In this document: positions 50,435 through 59,507 of the stretch, piece after piece
Numbering within the stretch: position 1 is the first letter of the stretch
Layout of the letters: every line of letters begins with the position of its first letter
Assembly: GCF_005405925.1 (NCBI RefSeq)
Contig: NZ_BJHV01000001.1
Location: 1,674,001 to 1,738,000 of the forward strand
Reading direction: 5' to 3'
Length of the DNA: 64,000 nt
From: Streptomyces antimycoticus
GTDB lineage: Bacteria > Actinomycetota > Actinomycetes > Streptomycetales > Streptomycetaceae
Notes under the pieces: generated by a model
The model's input: the letters and a program-made list of their open reading frames with translations, nothing else
Told to the model about the DNA's origin: nothing
The model's database searches: none
Made by a program: the position numbers and the translations under genes

Positions 50435-51319
50435 GTGGAAAACGGACACCGTGCGGTGCGGCAACTGCGCTACCTGCCTGCCGTGGGATCGGCGTACGGG
50501 GTGGAGGTCCTGGATTTCGCCGCGCTGCGTTCCATGGACACCCAGCGCCGTCGCGCCCAGCCGCAACGCCCCGACTTCCATGTGTTCGCTCTGGTCGGCT
50601 CCGGAACCGGCAGCCACGAAGCGGACTTCCACGACTACCGGCTGGGGGAAGGCAGCGCCGTGTGGATCCGGCCGGGCATGGTGCACCGCTGGAGCGACAT
50701 CGACGCCTGCGACGGCCCGCTGATCCTCTTCCGGCCCGGCTTCCTTCCCGGCTTCACCGCGTCGGAGGCCAGCACGCCGGCGTGCTGGCACCTGGATCAG
50801 CAGCGCCTGTCCCTCGCCCTGCTCGCGGCCGAGCATCTCGGCCGCGAACACAGCACAGCGGTGCACACACCACGCCTGGCATCCCCCGCCCTGCTCTCCC
50901 ACCTGCTGGCGGCACTGATCCTGCGCGCACTCCCCGACACACCGCCCTCGACCGGCGCGGCAAGCCGCGGCAGCCGACCTACCGAAGTGTTCCGTACCTA
51001 TCGGGCCACCGTCGAAGAGCGCTTCACCGAGTGGCACCATGTGGCCGACTACGCGCGGGCACTGGGCTACGACGTACGCACCCTCACCCGGGCCACGCGT
51101 GCCGCCACCGGCACGGGCGCCAAGACCTTCCTCGACCAGCGCATCCTGCTGGAGGCGAAACGGCTGCTCGCCCACACCGATCTACCGGTCAGCGGCTGCG
51201 CCCGACGCCTCGGCTTCCGGGACGTCGGCAACTTCACCACGTTCTTCCGGCGCCAGGCCGGTCTGCCGCCCGCCGGGTGGCGCGCCGCGTACAGCACCCC
51301 CGACACACAGGGCATCTGA
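50435..51319 (+). CDS. AraC family transcriptional regulator
   Basis: 294 aa from GTG 50435 (AAAGGAA upstream). The N-terminal cupin-like sensing domain (DFHVFALVGSGTGSHEADFH, GEGSAVWIRPGMVHRW) is followed by two helix-turn-helix units: VADYARALGYDVRTLTRATR and VSGCARRLGFRDVGNFTTFF. It binds a small aromatic or other ligand. It is divergent from the alpha/beta hydrolase, which it probably regulates. It converges with a TetR gene. Confidence 0.93.
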   Translation: MENGHRAVRQLRYLPAVGSAYGVEVLDFAALRSMDTQRRRAQPQRPDFHVFALVGSGTGSHEADFHDYRLGEGSAVWIRPGMVHRWSDIDACDGPLILFRPGFLPGFTASEASTPACWHLDQQRLSLALLAAEHLGREHSTAVHTPRLASPALLSHLLAALILRALPDTPPSTGAASRGSRPTEVFRTYRATVEERFTEWHHVADYARALGYDVRTLTRATRAATGTGAKTFLDQRILLEAKRLLAHTDLPVSGCARRLGFRDVGNFTTFFRRQAGLPPAGWRAAYSTPDTQGI

Positions 51320-51349
51320 CCTGCCCTCGGCGACCGGGGGCCTGGAGAG

Positions 51350-52000
51350 TCACGGCTGCGGGGGCAGCTGCCGCAATCCGTTCTCCAGCAGGGCGAAGGC
51401 GTGTTCCGCGTCGGCCACCGCACCCGCATAGCGCTCGTCGGCCGGCTCCCCGAACGCCAGGCGTTCGGCGTTGTCCTGCGCCAGCGCCCAGTGGACCGCG
51501 ACGATTTGGACGGCGGCCAGCCGCGCGGTGAGTTCCGGAGTGTCCGCCGTTTCCCGCAGTGCCTCAGTCAGTGCGTGCTCGGCGCCGGTCTTGAACCGTG
51601 CCATCCGGGCCACCAGCGAAGGGGCCTCGAGGATCATGCGGTGGAGCCTGCGCACCGCGGGATGGTCGTTGAGCCCGGTGATCGGATCCCGCTCGCGCAG
51701 CCCCTTGAGGAAGTGCTCGCGCAGTGCGGTCAGCGGCGGGGTGCCGGGCGGGCTGGCCCGTACGACGCGTGCGGATTCGGTCTCGTGGTCGGCCAGGCGG
51801 TGCACCACGAGGTCTTCCTTCGTCGGGAAGTAGGCGAAGAGGGTGCGCTTGGACACCTCGGCCGCCTCGGCTACCTGGGCCACCGAGACCTGGTTGAAGC
51901 CGTGTTCGAGAAACAGCGCGATCGCCGCGTCGGAGATCGCCGCGTGGGTCCGCTGCTTCTTTCGTTCCCGTAGCCCTGGCTTGCCGTCCACGGCGTCCAC
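51350..52000 (-). CDS. TetR family transcriptional regulator
   Basis: 216 aa from GTG 52000 (GTG 51991 is equally possible; neither has a strong ribosome site). Helix-turn-helix at the N-terminus: QVSVAQVAEAAEVSKRTLFA followed by YFPTKEDLV. The C-terminal ligand domain is typical (HPAVRRLHRMILEAPSLVAR). It is divergent from an FAD monooxygenase gene with an inverted repeat in the 94-bp gap, the usual layout of a TetR repressor with its target. Confidence 0.92.
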   Translation of the reverse strand: MDAVDGKPGLRERKKQRTHAAISDAAIALFLEHGFNQVSVAQVAEAAEVSKRTLFAYFPTKEDLVVHRLADHETESARVVRASPPGTPPLTALREHFLKGLRERDPITGLNDHPAVRRLHRMILEAPSLVARMARFKTGAEHALTEALRETADTPELTARLAAVQIVAVHWALAQDNAERLAFGEPADERYAGAVADAEHAFALLENGLRQLPPQP

Positions 52001-52017
52001 CGTAGCAGAAAACTGCC

Positions 52018-52039
52018 CCTGGTAAATTTCTGCACCAGG
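52018..52039. promoter_or_regulatory. Probable TetR operator and promoters
   Basis: CCTGGT-N10-ACCAGG in an A+T-rich stretch (AAATTTC, TATATATTTAT) between the TetR gene and the FAD monooxygenase gene. The AT-rich part likely holds the -10 of one or both genes. Confidence 0.6.
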
Positions 52040-52094
52040 TATATATTTATCCCGAGTGAGCCGAGCCGGAGCGTTGAGCTGAGATGGAGTGACG

Positions 52095-53591
52095 GTGTTG
52101 ACGGAGAGCACGACCGAGGTCGTTGTCGCGGGCGCGGGCCCGACCGGACTGATGCTGGCGTACGAACTGGCGCTGGCCGGGGTCGAGACCCTGGTGCTGG
52201 AGAAGCTGCCCCAGCGGATCCAGCAGGTGAAAGGCGGCACGATTCAGCCCCGCACCGCCGAACTGCTGGACTCCCGCGGCCTGCTGGAGCCGCTGCTGCG
52301 GCGGGCCATCGCGCGTGATCCGGTGGGCGGCCATTTCGGGGCCCTGCCCGTGCCCTTGGACTGCGCCCCGTGGCGGACCGAGCACCCCTTCCCGATCGGG
52401 ATCCCGCAGTGGGAGATCGAGGAGGTGCTCGAAGAGCGGGCGACCGCCGCCGGCGCGCGGGTACTGCGCGGCGCCGCCGTCTCGGAGGTCGCGCAGGACG
52501 ACGACGGTGTGGTCGTCACGGCGGACGGCCTGCGGGCGCGGGCTCACTATCTGGTGGCGTGCGACGGCGGCCACAGTACGGTGCGGAAACTGCTCGGGCT
52601 GCCGTTCCCCGGCCGGGCCGGAACGCATCAGGCGGTGCTGGCCGATATCCGTCTGTCCGCCGTTTCCTCGCTGGTGCCGCGGCAGATGGGGCATATGAGC
52701 ACCATGACCCGCCATGCGGGCGGCTACTGGTCCATGCTGGTCCCTCTCGGCGGCGACCGGTACCGGTTCACCTTCGGGCACGCGGACCAGGCGGGCACCG
52801 CCCGCGACACCTCCGTCACCCACGAGGAGATCGCGGCCGCACTGGAGGCCGTGTACGGCCCTGAGACCACCCTCGGCGCCGTGGACAACTCCTCGCGGTT
52901 CTCCGACGCCACGCGACAACTGGAGCATTACCGTACGGGCCGTGTCCTGTTCGCCGGGGACGCCGCGCATATCCACCCGCCGCTGGGCGGCCAGGGCCTC
53001 AACCTCGGCGTACAGGACGCGCTCAACCTCGGGTGGAAACTGGCCGCGGTCCTCCAGGACCGGGCGCCGAGCGGGTTGCTGGACAGCTACCACACCGAGC
53101 GGCATCCGGTCGCGGCCCAGGTCCTGCACCACACCTCGGCGCAGCGCGTCCTGGCGAGTCCGGACCCGAGCGAGGACGTGGCCGCCTTGCGCGACATCGT
53201 CACCGACCTGCTGCGGCTGCCCGACACCAACCGCCATCTCGCGGGGCTGATGTCGGGTCTCTCACTGCGCTACGACCTGCCCGGGGATCACCCGCTCACC
53301 GGACAGCGCATGCCGAACGCCGACCTGGTCACCGCAACCGGCCCCACCCGGCTGTCGACGTTGTTCGGCTCCGGGCACGCCGTCCTGCTCGATCTGGCCG
53401 GGGCCGTCCCGGCCGACCTCCCGCTCCCGCCACGCGTCGACCTCGTCCGCGCCACCTGCGCCGACGATATGGGCGCGGTCGCCCTGCTCATCCGTCCCGA
53501 CGGCTATGTCCGCTGGGCCACGGACACCTCAGCCGACTGCGGCGACACCCTGCTGGCCGCGATCACCGGCGACCTCGCGAGGGTGCACTGA
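52095..53591 (+). CDS. FAD-dependent aromatic monooxygenase
   Basis: 498 aa from GTG 52095 with GGAG five bases upstream. PHBH-type flavoprotein: VVVAGAGPTGLMLAYELAL (FAD Rossmann), YLVACDGGHSTVRKLLGL (DG motif) and VLFAGDAAHIHPPLGGQGLN (GD motif) followed by LNLGWKLAAVL. A C-terminal thioredoxin-like domain follows (LVRATCADDMGAVALLIRPD). It hydroxylates an aromatic or polyketide-like substrate with NAD(P)H and O2. Similar enzymes give rifampicin or tetracycline inactivation, so resistance or catabolism are both possible. Its expression is probably controlled by the divergent TetR. Confidence 0.93.
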   Translation: MLTESTTEVVVAGAGPTGLMLAYELALAGVETLVLEKLPQRIQQVKGGTIQPRTAELLDSRGLLEPLLRRAIARDPVGGHFGALPVPLDCAPWRTEHPFPIGIPQWEIEEVLEERATAAGARVLRGAAVSEVAQDDDGVVVTADGLRARAHYLVACDGGHSTVRKLLGLPFPGRAGTHQAVLADIRLSAVSSLVPRQMGHMSTMTRHAGGYWSMLVPLGGDRYRFTFGHADQAGTARDTSVTHEEIAAALEAVYGPETTLGAVDNSSRFSDATRQLEHYRTGRVLFAGDAAHIHPPLGGQGLNLGVQDALNLGWKLAAVLQDRAPSGLLDSYHTERHPVAAQVLHHTSAQRVLASPDPSEDVAALRDIVTDLLRLPDTNRHLAGLMSGLSLRYDLPGDHPLTGQRMPNADLVTATGPTRLSTLFGSGHAVLLDLAGAVPADLPLPPRVDLVRATCADDMGAVALLIRPDGYVRWATDTSADCGDTLLAAITGDLARVH

Positions 53592-53738
53592 GCCAGGAGG
53601 CCACCATGACCTGACCACCCTCACCCGACCCCGGTAGTGTGGCGCCGCCCCTCGGGGGACCTCGGCACGGACGATGGCCCACGACACCGCCTTCCGCCAC
53701 CGCGCTGGGGTGGCGGGGCTCCGCGACAAGGAGGACAC

Positions 53739-54098
53739 GTGACCGTGGCACGAGTACTGGTGATCGGCCTCGATCCCACCAAGATCCAAGGCTGGGACCC
53801 GGAGCCCGTCCAGACGGCGATGGCACGAGGTCGGGCCCGTTTCGACGATCACGGCATCGAGGCCGACTGGTGCCTGGTGGCACTCGACGAGAACCCCGAA
53901 GAAACGATCGTGGAGACACTGCGCCGCCATGACTACGGCTGCGTGGTGATCGGGGGCGGCATCCGCAAGCACGAGCCGTTGCTCGAATTCTTCGAGAAGG
54001 TGGTCAACCTGGTCCGGCAGCACGCGCCCGACGCGGCCATCGCCTTCAACAGCAGCCCCGAGGACGGCGCCGACGCGGCTCTGCGCTGGCTGTCCTAG
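53739..54098 (+). CDS. Small conserved protein of unknown function
   Basis: 119 aa from GTG 53739, with AAGGAGG upstream (GTG 53745 possible). It has a flavodoxin/response-regulator-like alternating pattern: ARVLVIGLDPTKIQGWDPE, LRRHDYGCVVIGGGIRKHEP, then VNLVRQHAPDAAIAFNSSPE. Proteins of this kind occur widely in actinobacteria and proteobacteria next to oxidoreductase or TetR genes; no activity is known. It follows the FAD monooxygenase by about 150 bp and may share its transcript. Confidence 0.8.
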   Translation: MTVARVLVIGLDPTKIQGWDPEPVQTAMARGRARFDDHGIEADWCLVALDENPEETIVETLRRHDYGCVVIGGGIRKHEPLLEFFEKVVNLVRQHAPDAAIAFNSSPEDGADAALRWLS

Positions 54099-54113
54099 CC
54101 ATTCTGCCGACGC

Positions 54114-54270
54114 CTATGCGAAGGCCCTCAGGGTGTCCTCGCCGTCGGTCCACCAGACGCCGAGCCGTTGGCGGACCAGCAGCCAGCCGTCCGGGCCCCG
54201 GCGGAATTCCCAGTCGTAGGGGCCGCCCATGGAGTAGGGAGAGGAGGTGCTGCGGTCGCTGTCATGACGG
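54114..54270 (-). pseudogene. Remnant of an NTF2/SnoaL-like protein
   Basis: The leftward frame reads YSMGGPYDWEFRRGPDGWLL and then VRQRLGVWWTDGEDTLRAFA, like the final strands of SnoaL/NTF2-like domains. Only about 40-50 residues remain, with a stop at 54114 and no start site. The 166 bp beyond it up to the next gene show nothing coding. Confidence 0.5.
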
Positions 54271-54436
54271 GCCTCCCTCCTCCATGGGTACGGATCTCCC
54301 GCCCGACCGAGTCTGGACCGGTCGAAGGCCGCCGACCAGGCCGTACGGCGCCCAGGAGCACCGCACCCAGGCGGCACACCGGCGGACTCCTGGATGGCGG
54401 TGGGGCCACGGCCAGGGGTGAGCCTGCCCCGGCCGG

Positions 54437-55435
54437 TCATGTCTCCAGCAGGTCGGGGGTGAAGATCTCCTCGATCGTCCAGCGGTGTGCGGTCAGGCCC
54501 TGCTCGTGGTGGTAGCGCAGCAGTGTGTCGAGGGCCGCGCGGTTGGCGGCCACGCCGTAGGGCCACCAGTCCTCGGTCATCAGCTCCGCGTTCTCCTCGT
54601 ACAGTGCGTTCAGCCAGGGCACCATGAACGGGGCCTCGTACAGCCGCCGTCCCTGCCGGTACCGCCGGGCTCCTGCCTCCTTCGCCGCCAGAAAGCCCTC
54701 GTAGACGGCGCGGGCCACCCAGGGATGCCGCGTGAGCAGATCTCGCCTGACGACGACGGTGTGCATCATCGGGAAGATCCCGGTGCGCCGGTAGTAGTCC
54801 CGCTCGCGCGTTTCGAAGTCCGGGAACAGGCGGGTGACGTGCGGCGATCCATCGAGCACGGTCTGCGGCACATTCGCGGTGAACAGGACGTCGAGCTCCC
54901 CCGAGTCGAGCATCGGGCCCAGCGCCCTGCCCTCCGGTGCCGCGCTGATGTCGATGCCCTCCGGCCACACCTGCGGGACGAAGCCGAACGGTGGCGCAGG
55001 CGTGTCGAGACCGCCGATGACCCAGCGGTTCTCCTCGGGGCGGAAGCCATATTCGTCCATCAGGATGCCCTTGGCCCACACCCCCGAGTCCTGGCCGTAG
55101 ACACCGAACTCGCCGATCGTCCTTCCCACCAGATCGGCCGGACCGCTGATGCCACTGTCCCGGTTCACGAAGACGCATGAATGCCTGAACACCCGGTTGG
55201 GGAACACCGGGAGAGCGACGACATCGGCCTCCCGCTCCAGCGCGCGCAGATAGAAGGTCATGCCGAACTCCGCGACATCCACCTCGCCGTCGAGGAGGAG
55301 CCGGAACACCTCCGGCAGCGTGGCCCCCGTCGCCATCTCCACATTCGAGACCCCGGGAATCTCGGCGGTCCCGTCGAACAGCGCCTGGGTCGTGTCGTAC
55401 CGGAACGTACCGATACGCAAGTCCGGATCCGGCAT
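54437..55435 (-). CDS. 4,5-dihydroxyphthalate decarboxylase-like / NMT1-type binding protein
   Basis: 332 aa from ATG 55435, preceded by GAGGGAGGC. LRIGTFRYDTTQALFDGTAE, EVDVAEFGMTFYLRALERE and GRTIGEFGVYGQDSGVWAKG place it in the periplasmic-binding-protein-like family with PhtD decarboxylases. There is no signal peptide, which fits a cytoplasmic decarboxylase or an unusual binding protein. No phthalate genes are nearby. It is divergent from the HAD gene. Confidence 0.85.
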   Translation of the reverse strand: MPDPDLRIGTFRYDTTQALFDGTAEIPGVSNVEMATGATLPEVFRLLLDGEVDVAEFGMTFYLRALEREADVVALPVFPNRVFRHSCVFVNRDSGISGPADLVGRTIGEFGVYGQDSGVWAKGILMDEYGFRPEENRWVIGGLDTPAPPFGFVPQVWPEGIDISAAPEGRALGPMLDSGELDVLFTANVPQTVLDGSPHVTRLFPDFETRERDYYRRTGIFPMMHTVVVRRDLLTRHPWVARAVYEGFLAAKEAGARRYRQGRRLYEAPFMVPWLNALYEENAELMTEDWWPYGVAANRAALDTLLRYHHEQGLTAHRWTIEEIFTPDLLET

Positions 55436-55624
55436 GCGTGCCTCCCTCGGTCGCGGCCGGCCTCGCCGCACCGGCCATGTACGGCGCCGGTCCCCGTGCC
55501 GGTGCGAACGGGTCGCCCCACGTCGAAACGGGGGCGCCGTGGACCGAACCCGGGGCCGGACCCGCGGCATACGATGCCGGAAGTCCTGGCTCCTGGCCGC
55601 ATCAGAGACGAGGGAGCGTGAACT

Positions 55625-56338
55625 GTGACCGTCAAGGGCGCGTTGTTCGACTTCTCCGGGACGCTGTTCCGAATCGAGTCCACCGAGTCCTGGCTCCGTA
55701 CCGCGCTGGAACGGAGCGGGACCCCGGTCCCGGACGAGGAGGTCGTACGGTACGCGCGGGACCTGGAGGAGGCCGGTGCGCTGCCCGGCGGCGCCCCGCC
55801 GCTCACGGTGCCGCCGCACCTGGAGGAGGCGTGGGCCGTCCGGGACCGCAGCGCCGAGCTGCACCGGGCCGCCTTCACCGGTATGGCCCGCGAGGTGCCG
55901 CTGCCCCGCCCCGAGTTGTACGACGCCCTCTATGACCGCCATATGGAGCCCGCGGCCTGGCGGCCCTACCCGGACGCCCCCGAGGTGCTGGGCGAGTTGC
56001 GTCGGCGCGGGGTGCGGATCGCGGTGGTCAGCAACATCGGATGGGATCTGCGCCCGGTCTTCCGCGCCCACGGCCTGGACCCGCTGGTGGACGCCTATGT
56101 GCTGTCGTACGAGCACGGGGTCCAGAAGCCGGACCCGCGGCTGTTCCGGGCCGCGTGCGACGCGCTGGGAGTGGACCCGCGCGACGCGGTGATGGTGGGC
56201 GACGACCGCCGGGCGGACGCGGGAGCGGCGGCCCTGGGCTGCCGCGTCCATCTGGTGGACCATCTCCCGGTGGACCGGCGTCCGGACTCCCTGCGCGCGG
56301 TTCTCGGCCTGCTGCCGGACGCCGCCACGGCCCTCTAG
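55625..56338 (+). CDS. HAD family hydrolase
   Basis: 237 aa from GTG 55625 with GAGGGAGCG upstream. HAD subfamily IA: motif I LFDFSGTLF (Asp9, but Ser11 in place of the second Asp), motif II VVSNIGWDL, motif III YEHGVQKPDPRLF, motif IV MVGDDRRADAGAA. The DxS motif is a known variant, seen in actinobacterial HAD proteins, and may alter the proton-donor step. A phosphatase or related hydrolase role is likely; the substrate is unknown. Confidence 0.92.
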   Translation: MTVKGALFDFSGTLFRIESTESWLRTALERSGTPVPDEEVVRYARDLEEAGALPGGAPPLTVPPHLEEAWAVRDRSAELHRAAFTGMAREVPLPRPELYDALYDRHMEPAAWRPYPDAPEVLGELRRRGVRIAVVSNIGWDLRPVFRAHGLDPLVDAYVLSYEHGVQKPDPRLFRAACDALGVDPRDAVMVGDDRRADAGAAALGCRVHLVDHLPVDRRPDSLRAVLGLLPDAATAL

Positions 56339-56476
56339 GGCCCTCAGGACGAAGCCCGAAAGGGATCCCATGGGGCAAACCCACCGGTTCGGGCGATCCC
56401 CCCGTGTCGCCCGAACCGGCGGAGACATGCGGCCGCCCTCAACGATCGGCGGACAACCAAACGTCGCCTGAGTATA

Positions 56477-56495
56477 TTGGCTGACAGCCAGCCAA
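56477..56495. promoter_or_regulatory. TetR autoregulatory operator
   Basis: TTGGCTG-N5-CAGCCAA, perfect 7-bp arms, directly behind AGTATATT and ending 15 bp before the TetR start codon. Position next to a -10-like TATATT strongly suggests self-repression by the downstream regulator. Confidence 0.75.
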
Positions 56496-56510
56496 CGCAG
56501 GAGTTACAGC

Positions 56511-57143
56511 ATGGTCCCCCGAAGCCCGTCGGTCAATGAGGAGTTGCGCCGCCGATCCCAGGCCCGTCTGCTGGAGGCGACGGTCGAGCTGGTCGACGAG
56601 CACGGCTACGAGGCGACCACCCTCGCCGATATCGCCGACCGGGCCGGGACGGCCCGCGGCCTGGTCTCGTACTACTTCCCGGGCAAGCGGCAGCTGCTGC
56701 AGACGGCCGTCCACCGGCTGATGCACATGGAGCTGGCCCGGGGGCTCGAGCGGGAGCCGCGTCCGGAGGGCGGGGAGACCGGGCGGGAGCTGATGGCGCG
56801 GGCGATCGACGCGATCCTGGGGCTGGCCCGGGACCGGCCGCGGCTGATGCGGACGCATATGGCGGGGATCCTCACGGCCGAGGGCTTCATCCAGTGCCCC
56901 GAGCAGCAGCGGCTGGCCGGTCTGCTGCGGGACACCGTCACCCGGTACGGCTCCGAGGACCCCGAGACCGACTACCGGCTGCTGCGCGCCCTGCTGATGG
57001 GCGCGGTGGTCGCGGTGCTGCTGCCGGGGCGCCGATGCCGCCCGAGCGGCTGCGGGCGGAGCTGTTCCACCGCTACGGACTGGACTGGGAGCTCGGCCTC
57101 CCGCCGGGCGAGGAGCCGCCCGACGGGAGCCACGCTGGGGTGA
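56511..57143 (+). CDS. TetR family transcriptional regulator with suspect C-terminus
   Basis: 210 aa from ATG 56511 (AGGAG upstream). Helix-turn-helix: ATTLADIADRAGTARGLVSY then YFPGKRQLL. The ligand domain is regular until AVVAVLLPG; then the frame gives an Arg/Ser-rich tail. One added G at 57026-57029 would instead give PMPPERLRAELFHRYGLDWE and a stop at 57146-57148, a typical TetR ending. A base is probably missing. It lies behind its own operator; its target may be itself or the HAD gene. Confidence 0.85.
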   Translation: MVPRSPSVNEELRRRSQARLLEATVELVDEHGYEATTLADIADRAGTARGLVSYYFPGKRQLLQTAVHRLMHMELARGLEREPRPEGGETGRELMARAIDAILGLARDRPRLMRTHMAGILTAEGFIQCPEQQRLAGLLRDTVTRYGSEDPETDYRLLRALLMGAVVAVLLPGRRCRPSGCGRSCSTATDWTGSSASRRARSRPTGATLG

Positions 57144-57155
57144 ACTGACGAGCGC

Positions 57156-58637
57156 TCAGCGGTAGTCGGGCTGCGTCTGCGTGTTGAGCTCACGCAGCCG
57201 GACCGACGCGGCGCTGTCGGTGCGCCGGTCGTGGATCTTCAGGACGTCGAAGCCCTTGTCGATGTCGTTGGAGTAGATGTAGCCGTTGTAGTAGTACGCG
57301 GACCAGGAGCCGCCGGTGATGAGCGTGTCGCTGGAGAGCGGCCCGCGCTCGAAGTAGCCGATCTCCTTGGGCTTGTCGGAGTTGGTGAAGTCCCAGACGG
57401 AGACGCCGCCCTGGTACCACGCCTGGACCATGATGTCGCGGCCCTTGGCCGGGATCAGCGAGCCGTTGTGGGCGACGCAGTTCTCGGTGTCCGCCTGGTG
57501 GCGCGGGATCTTGTAGTAGCTCCGGAAGACCAGCTTGCGCTTGTCGCCCTTGCCGACGATGTCGTAGATGCCGTCGGCGCCGCGGTCCTGACCCACCTCG
57601 GTGTTGCAGGTCGCGGCCACGCCGCCGCCCAGCTCATCGGTGAACACGACCTTGGTGCCGCGCTCGTTGAAGGTCGCCGAGTGCCAGAAGGCGAAGTTGA
57701 CGTTGTCCTCGACCCGGTCGATGACCCTCGGCTTCGCGGGGTCGGCGATGTTGAGCAGGACGCCGTCGCCCATGCACGCGCCCGCCGCCAGCTTCAGCTT
57801 GGGGAACGTGGTGAGGTCATGGCAGCCGGTGGTCTGCGAGACGCCGGGGTTGGTGGGCCCGCCGGGGTTGCCGCCGTCCGGGAAGAGCACGGGGAAGTCG
57901 ATGACCGCGGCCTTCTCGGGCGCCTTACGGGGCACCTTGATGACGGAGATGCCGTCATGCGGGGGCTGGCAGTCCGGGAAGGTGGCGCTGGGCGCGTACG
58001 AGGAGACGTAGATGTACACGTCCTTGCTCTCGGGCACCAGGGTGTGGGTGTGCGAACCGCAGGAGGTCTCGACGGCGGCGACGTACTGGGGGTTCCGCTT
58101 GTCGCTGATGTCGAAGACCTTCATGCCCTCCCAGGAGGACTTCTCGGTCGCGGGCTGGGTGGTGCTGGTGCAGGAGTTGTCGCTGCGCGAGGAGTCGGTG
58201 GAGAGGAAGAGCAGGTCTCCTGAGACCGACACATCGTTCTGCGAGCCCGGGCAGAGCACCTGGCTCACGATCTTCGGGCTCTTCGGCCGGCTGATGTCGT
58301 AGATGACAAAGCCGTCGTAGTTGCCCGCGAAGGCGTAATCGCCCTGGAAGGCCAGGTCGGTGTCGATGCCCTTGAGGTCCTGCTTGGGGATGTTGGTGAG
58401 GTGGCTGACATTGTCGCTGTGAACCACCTGGTCCACTCCGGGGATGTCGCCGTTCTCGATGGCGGCCCTGGCTTCGGACTGCTGACCCTTCGTCACCCGC
58501 TCCTTGTGCGGGGCGTCACCGGGGTCGGGCGTCGCGGCCGCCGGGCCCGCGGCCAGCAAGGTGGCCACCAGACCGAAGGCGGCCGCGGCCGCGCCGAGAT
58601 ATCTGCGCCGCTGCGGAGGTCTTTCCCACGGCTTCAC
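57156..58637 (-). CDS. Secreted LVIVD-repeat beta-propeller protein
   Basis: 493 aa from GTG 58637, preceded by AAGGGAGGACGCA. A signal peptide (RRYLGAAAAAFGLVATLLAA) is followed by repeats of the LVIVD type (DLAFQGDYAFAGNYDGFVIY, GMKVFDISDKRNPQYVAAVE, GVSVWDFTNSDKPKEIGYFE) that form a propeller. Several Cys pairs (CGSHTHTL, TTGCHDLTTF) may form disulphides. It is exported and probably binds partners at the cell surface; no catalytic site is seen. The divergent DUF305 gene is often its neighbour in Streptomyces. Confidence 0.9.
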   Translation of the reverse strand: MKPWERPPQRRRYLGAAAAAFGLVATLLAAGPAAATPDPGDAPHKERVTKGQQSEARAAIENGDIPGVDQVVHSDNVSHLTNIPKQDLKGIDTDLAFQGDYAFAGNYDGFVIYDISRPKSPKIVSQVLCPGSQNDVSVSGDLLFLSTDSSRSDNSCTSTTQPATEKSSWEGMKVFDISDKRNPQYVAAVETSCGSHTHTLVPESKDVYIYVSSYAPSATFPDCQPPHDGISVIKVPRKAPEKAAVIDFPVLFPDGGNPGGPTNPGVSQTTGCHDLTTFPKLKLAAGACMGDGVLLNIADPAKPRVIDRVEDNVNFAFWHSATFNERGTKVVFTDELGGGVAATCNTEVGQDRGADGIYDIVGKGDKRKLVFRSYYKIPRHQADTENCVAHNGSLIPAKGRDIMVQAWYQGGVSVWDFTNSDKPKEIGYFERGPLSSDTLITGGSWSAYYYNGYIYSNDIDKGFDVLKIHDRRTDSAASVRLRELNTQTQPDYR

Positions 58638-58829
58638 TGCGTCCTCCCTTTGTCGCCGTCCCCGTTCGGAGTTGAACGATTGACGGACCGGGGGAAGTAT
58701 CGCTCTATCCATGTAGACCACAACAGGTAGCAACATGTTCGTAAAGAGAATTTCCCAACACGCCCGGCACAGTCGGGCCGCTGACGTGCTAAGACGGTCT
58801 GCGGATCCCAAGCGCCCCAGGAGGCCACG

Positions 58830-59507
58830 GTGTTGAACCGCCGTACGACGCTCCACACCGCATCCCTCGCGGCCGCCGTGGCGGCTGCCCTGGCACTCGT
58901 CCTGACCGGCTGTGACGCGGAGAGCGACGGCGGGGCCGACGCCGGAAAGGGCAAGGACGGGAAGCCCGCGGTGATCGCGCCGGGCAAGCCCGGCGAGGCG
59001 GCGAAGAAGCTGTCGGCCGAGGAGGCGGCGAAGGCGGGGGACGACGACTCCCCCAACACGGCCGACCGCTCCTACGTCCGCATGATGATCGAGCACCACG
59101 CACAGGCCCTGGTGATGACCGATCTCGCGAGTGACCGGGCCGAGTCGGCGAAGGTCAAGCGGCTCGCGGAGCGCATCGCGGCCGGGCAGAAGCCGGAGAT
59201 CGAGGCGATGCGCGCCTGGCAGAAGACCAACGGCGGCGCGCCGAAGGGCGACGACAGCGCCCATGAGGGCCATGACGCGAGGATGCCGGGGATGGCCACC
59301 GCGGCCGAGCTCAAGCGGCTGCGCGACGCCGAGGGCGCCGACTTCGACGCGCTCTTCCTCAAGCTGATGATCGCCCATCACCGGGGCGCGGTCTCCATGG
59401 CCACGGATGTGCTGGCCCAGGGGAACAACATCCGGGTGGAGGAGATGGCGGGCGATGTGATCGCGCAGCAGAGCAGCGAGATCCGGCGGATGCTGCAGAT
59501 GTCGTAG
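58830..59507 (+). CDS. DUF305 lipoprotein
   Basis: 225 aa from GTG 58830 (GGAGG upstream). Signal peptide with lipobox LVLTGCDAE, a Lys/Gly/Asp-rich spacer, then the DUF305 four-helix ferritin-like domain with the paired signatures RMMIEHHAQALVMTDLA and FLKLMIAHHRGAVSMATDVL. The His/Met clusters (MIEHH, AHHRGAVSM, GHDARMPGM) suggest metal, possibly copper, binding outside the cell. Function not established. Confidence 0.92.
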   Translation: MLNRRTTLHTASLAAAVAAALALVLTGCDAESDGGADAGKGKDGKPAVIAPGKPGEAAKKLSAEEAAKAGDDDSPNTADRSYVRMMIEHHAQALVMTDLASDRAESAKVKRLAERIAAGQKPEIEAMRAWQKTNGGAPKGDDSAHEGHDARMPGMATAAELKRLRDAEGADFDALFLKLMIAHHRGAVSMATDVLAQGNNIRVEEMAGDVIAQQSSEIRRMLQMS

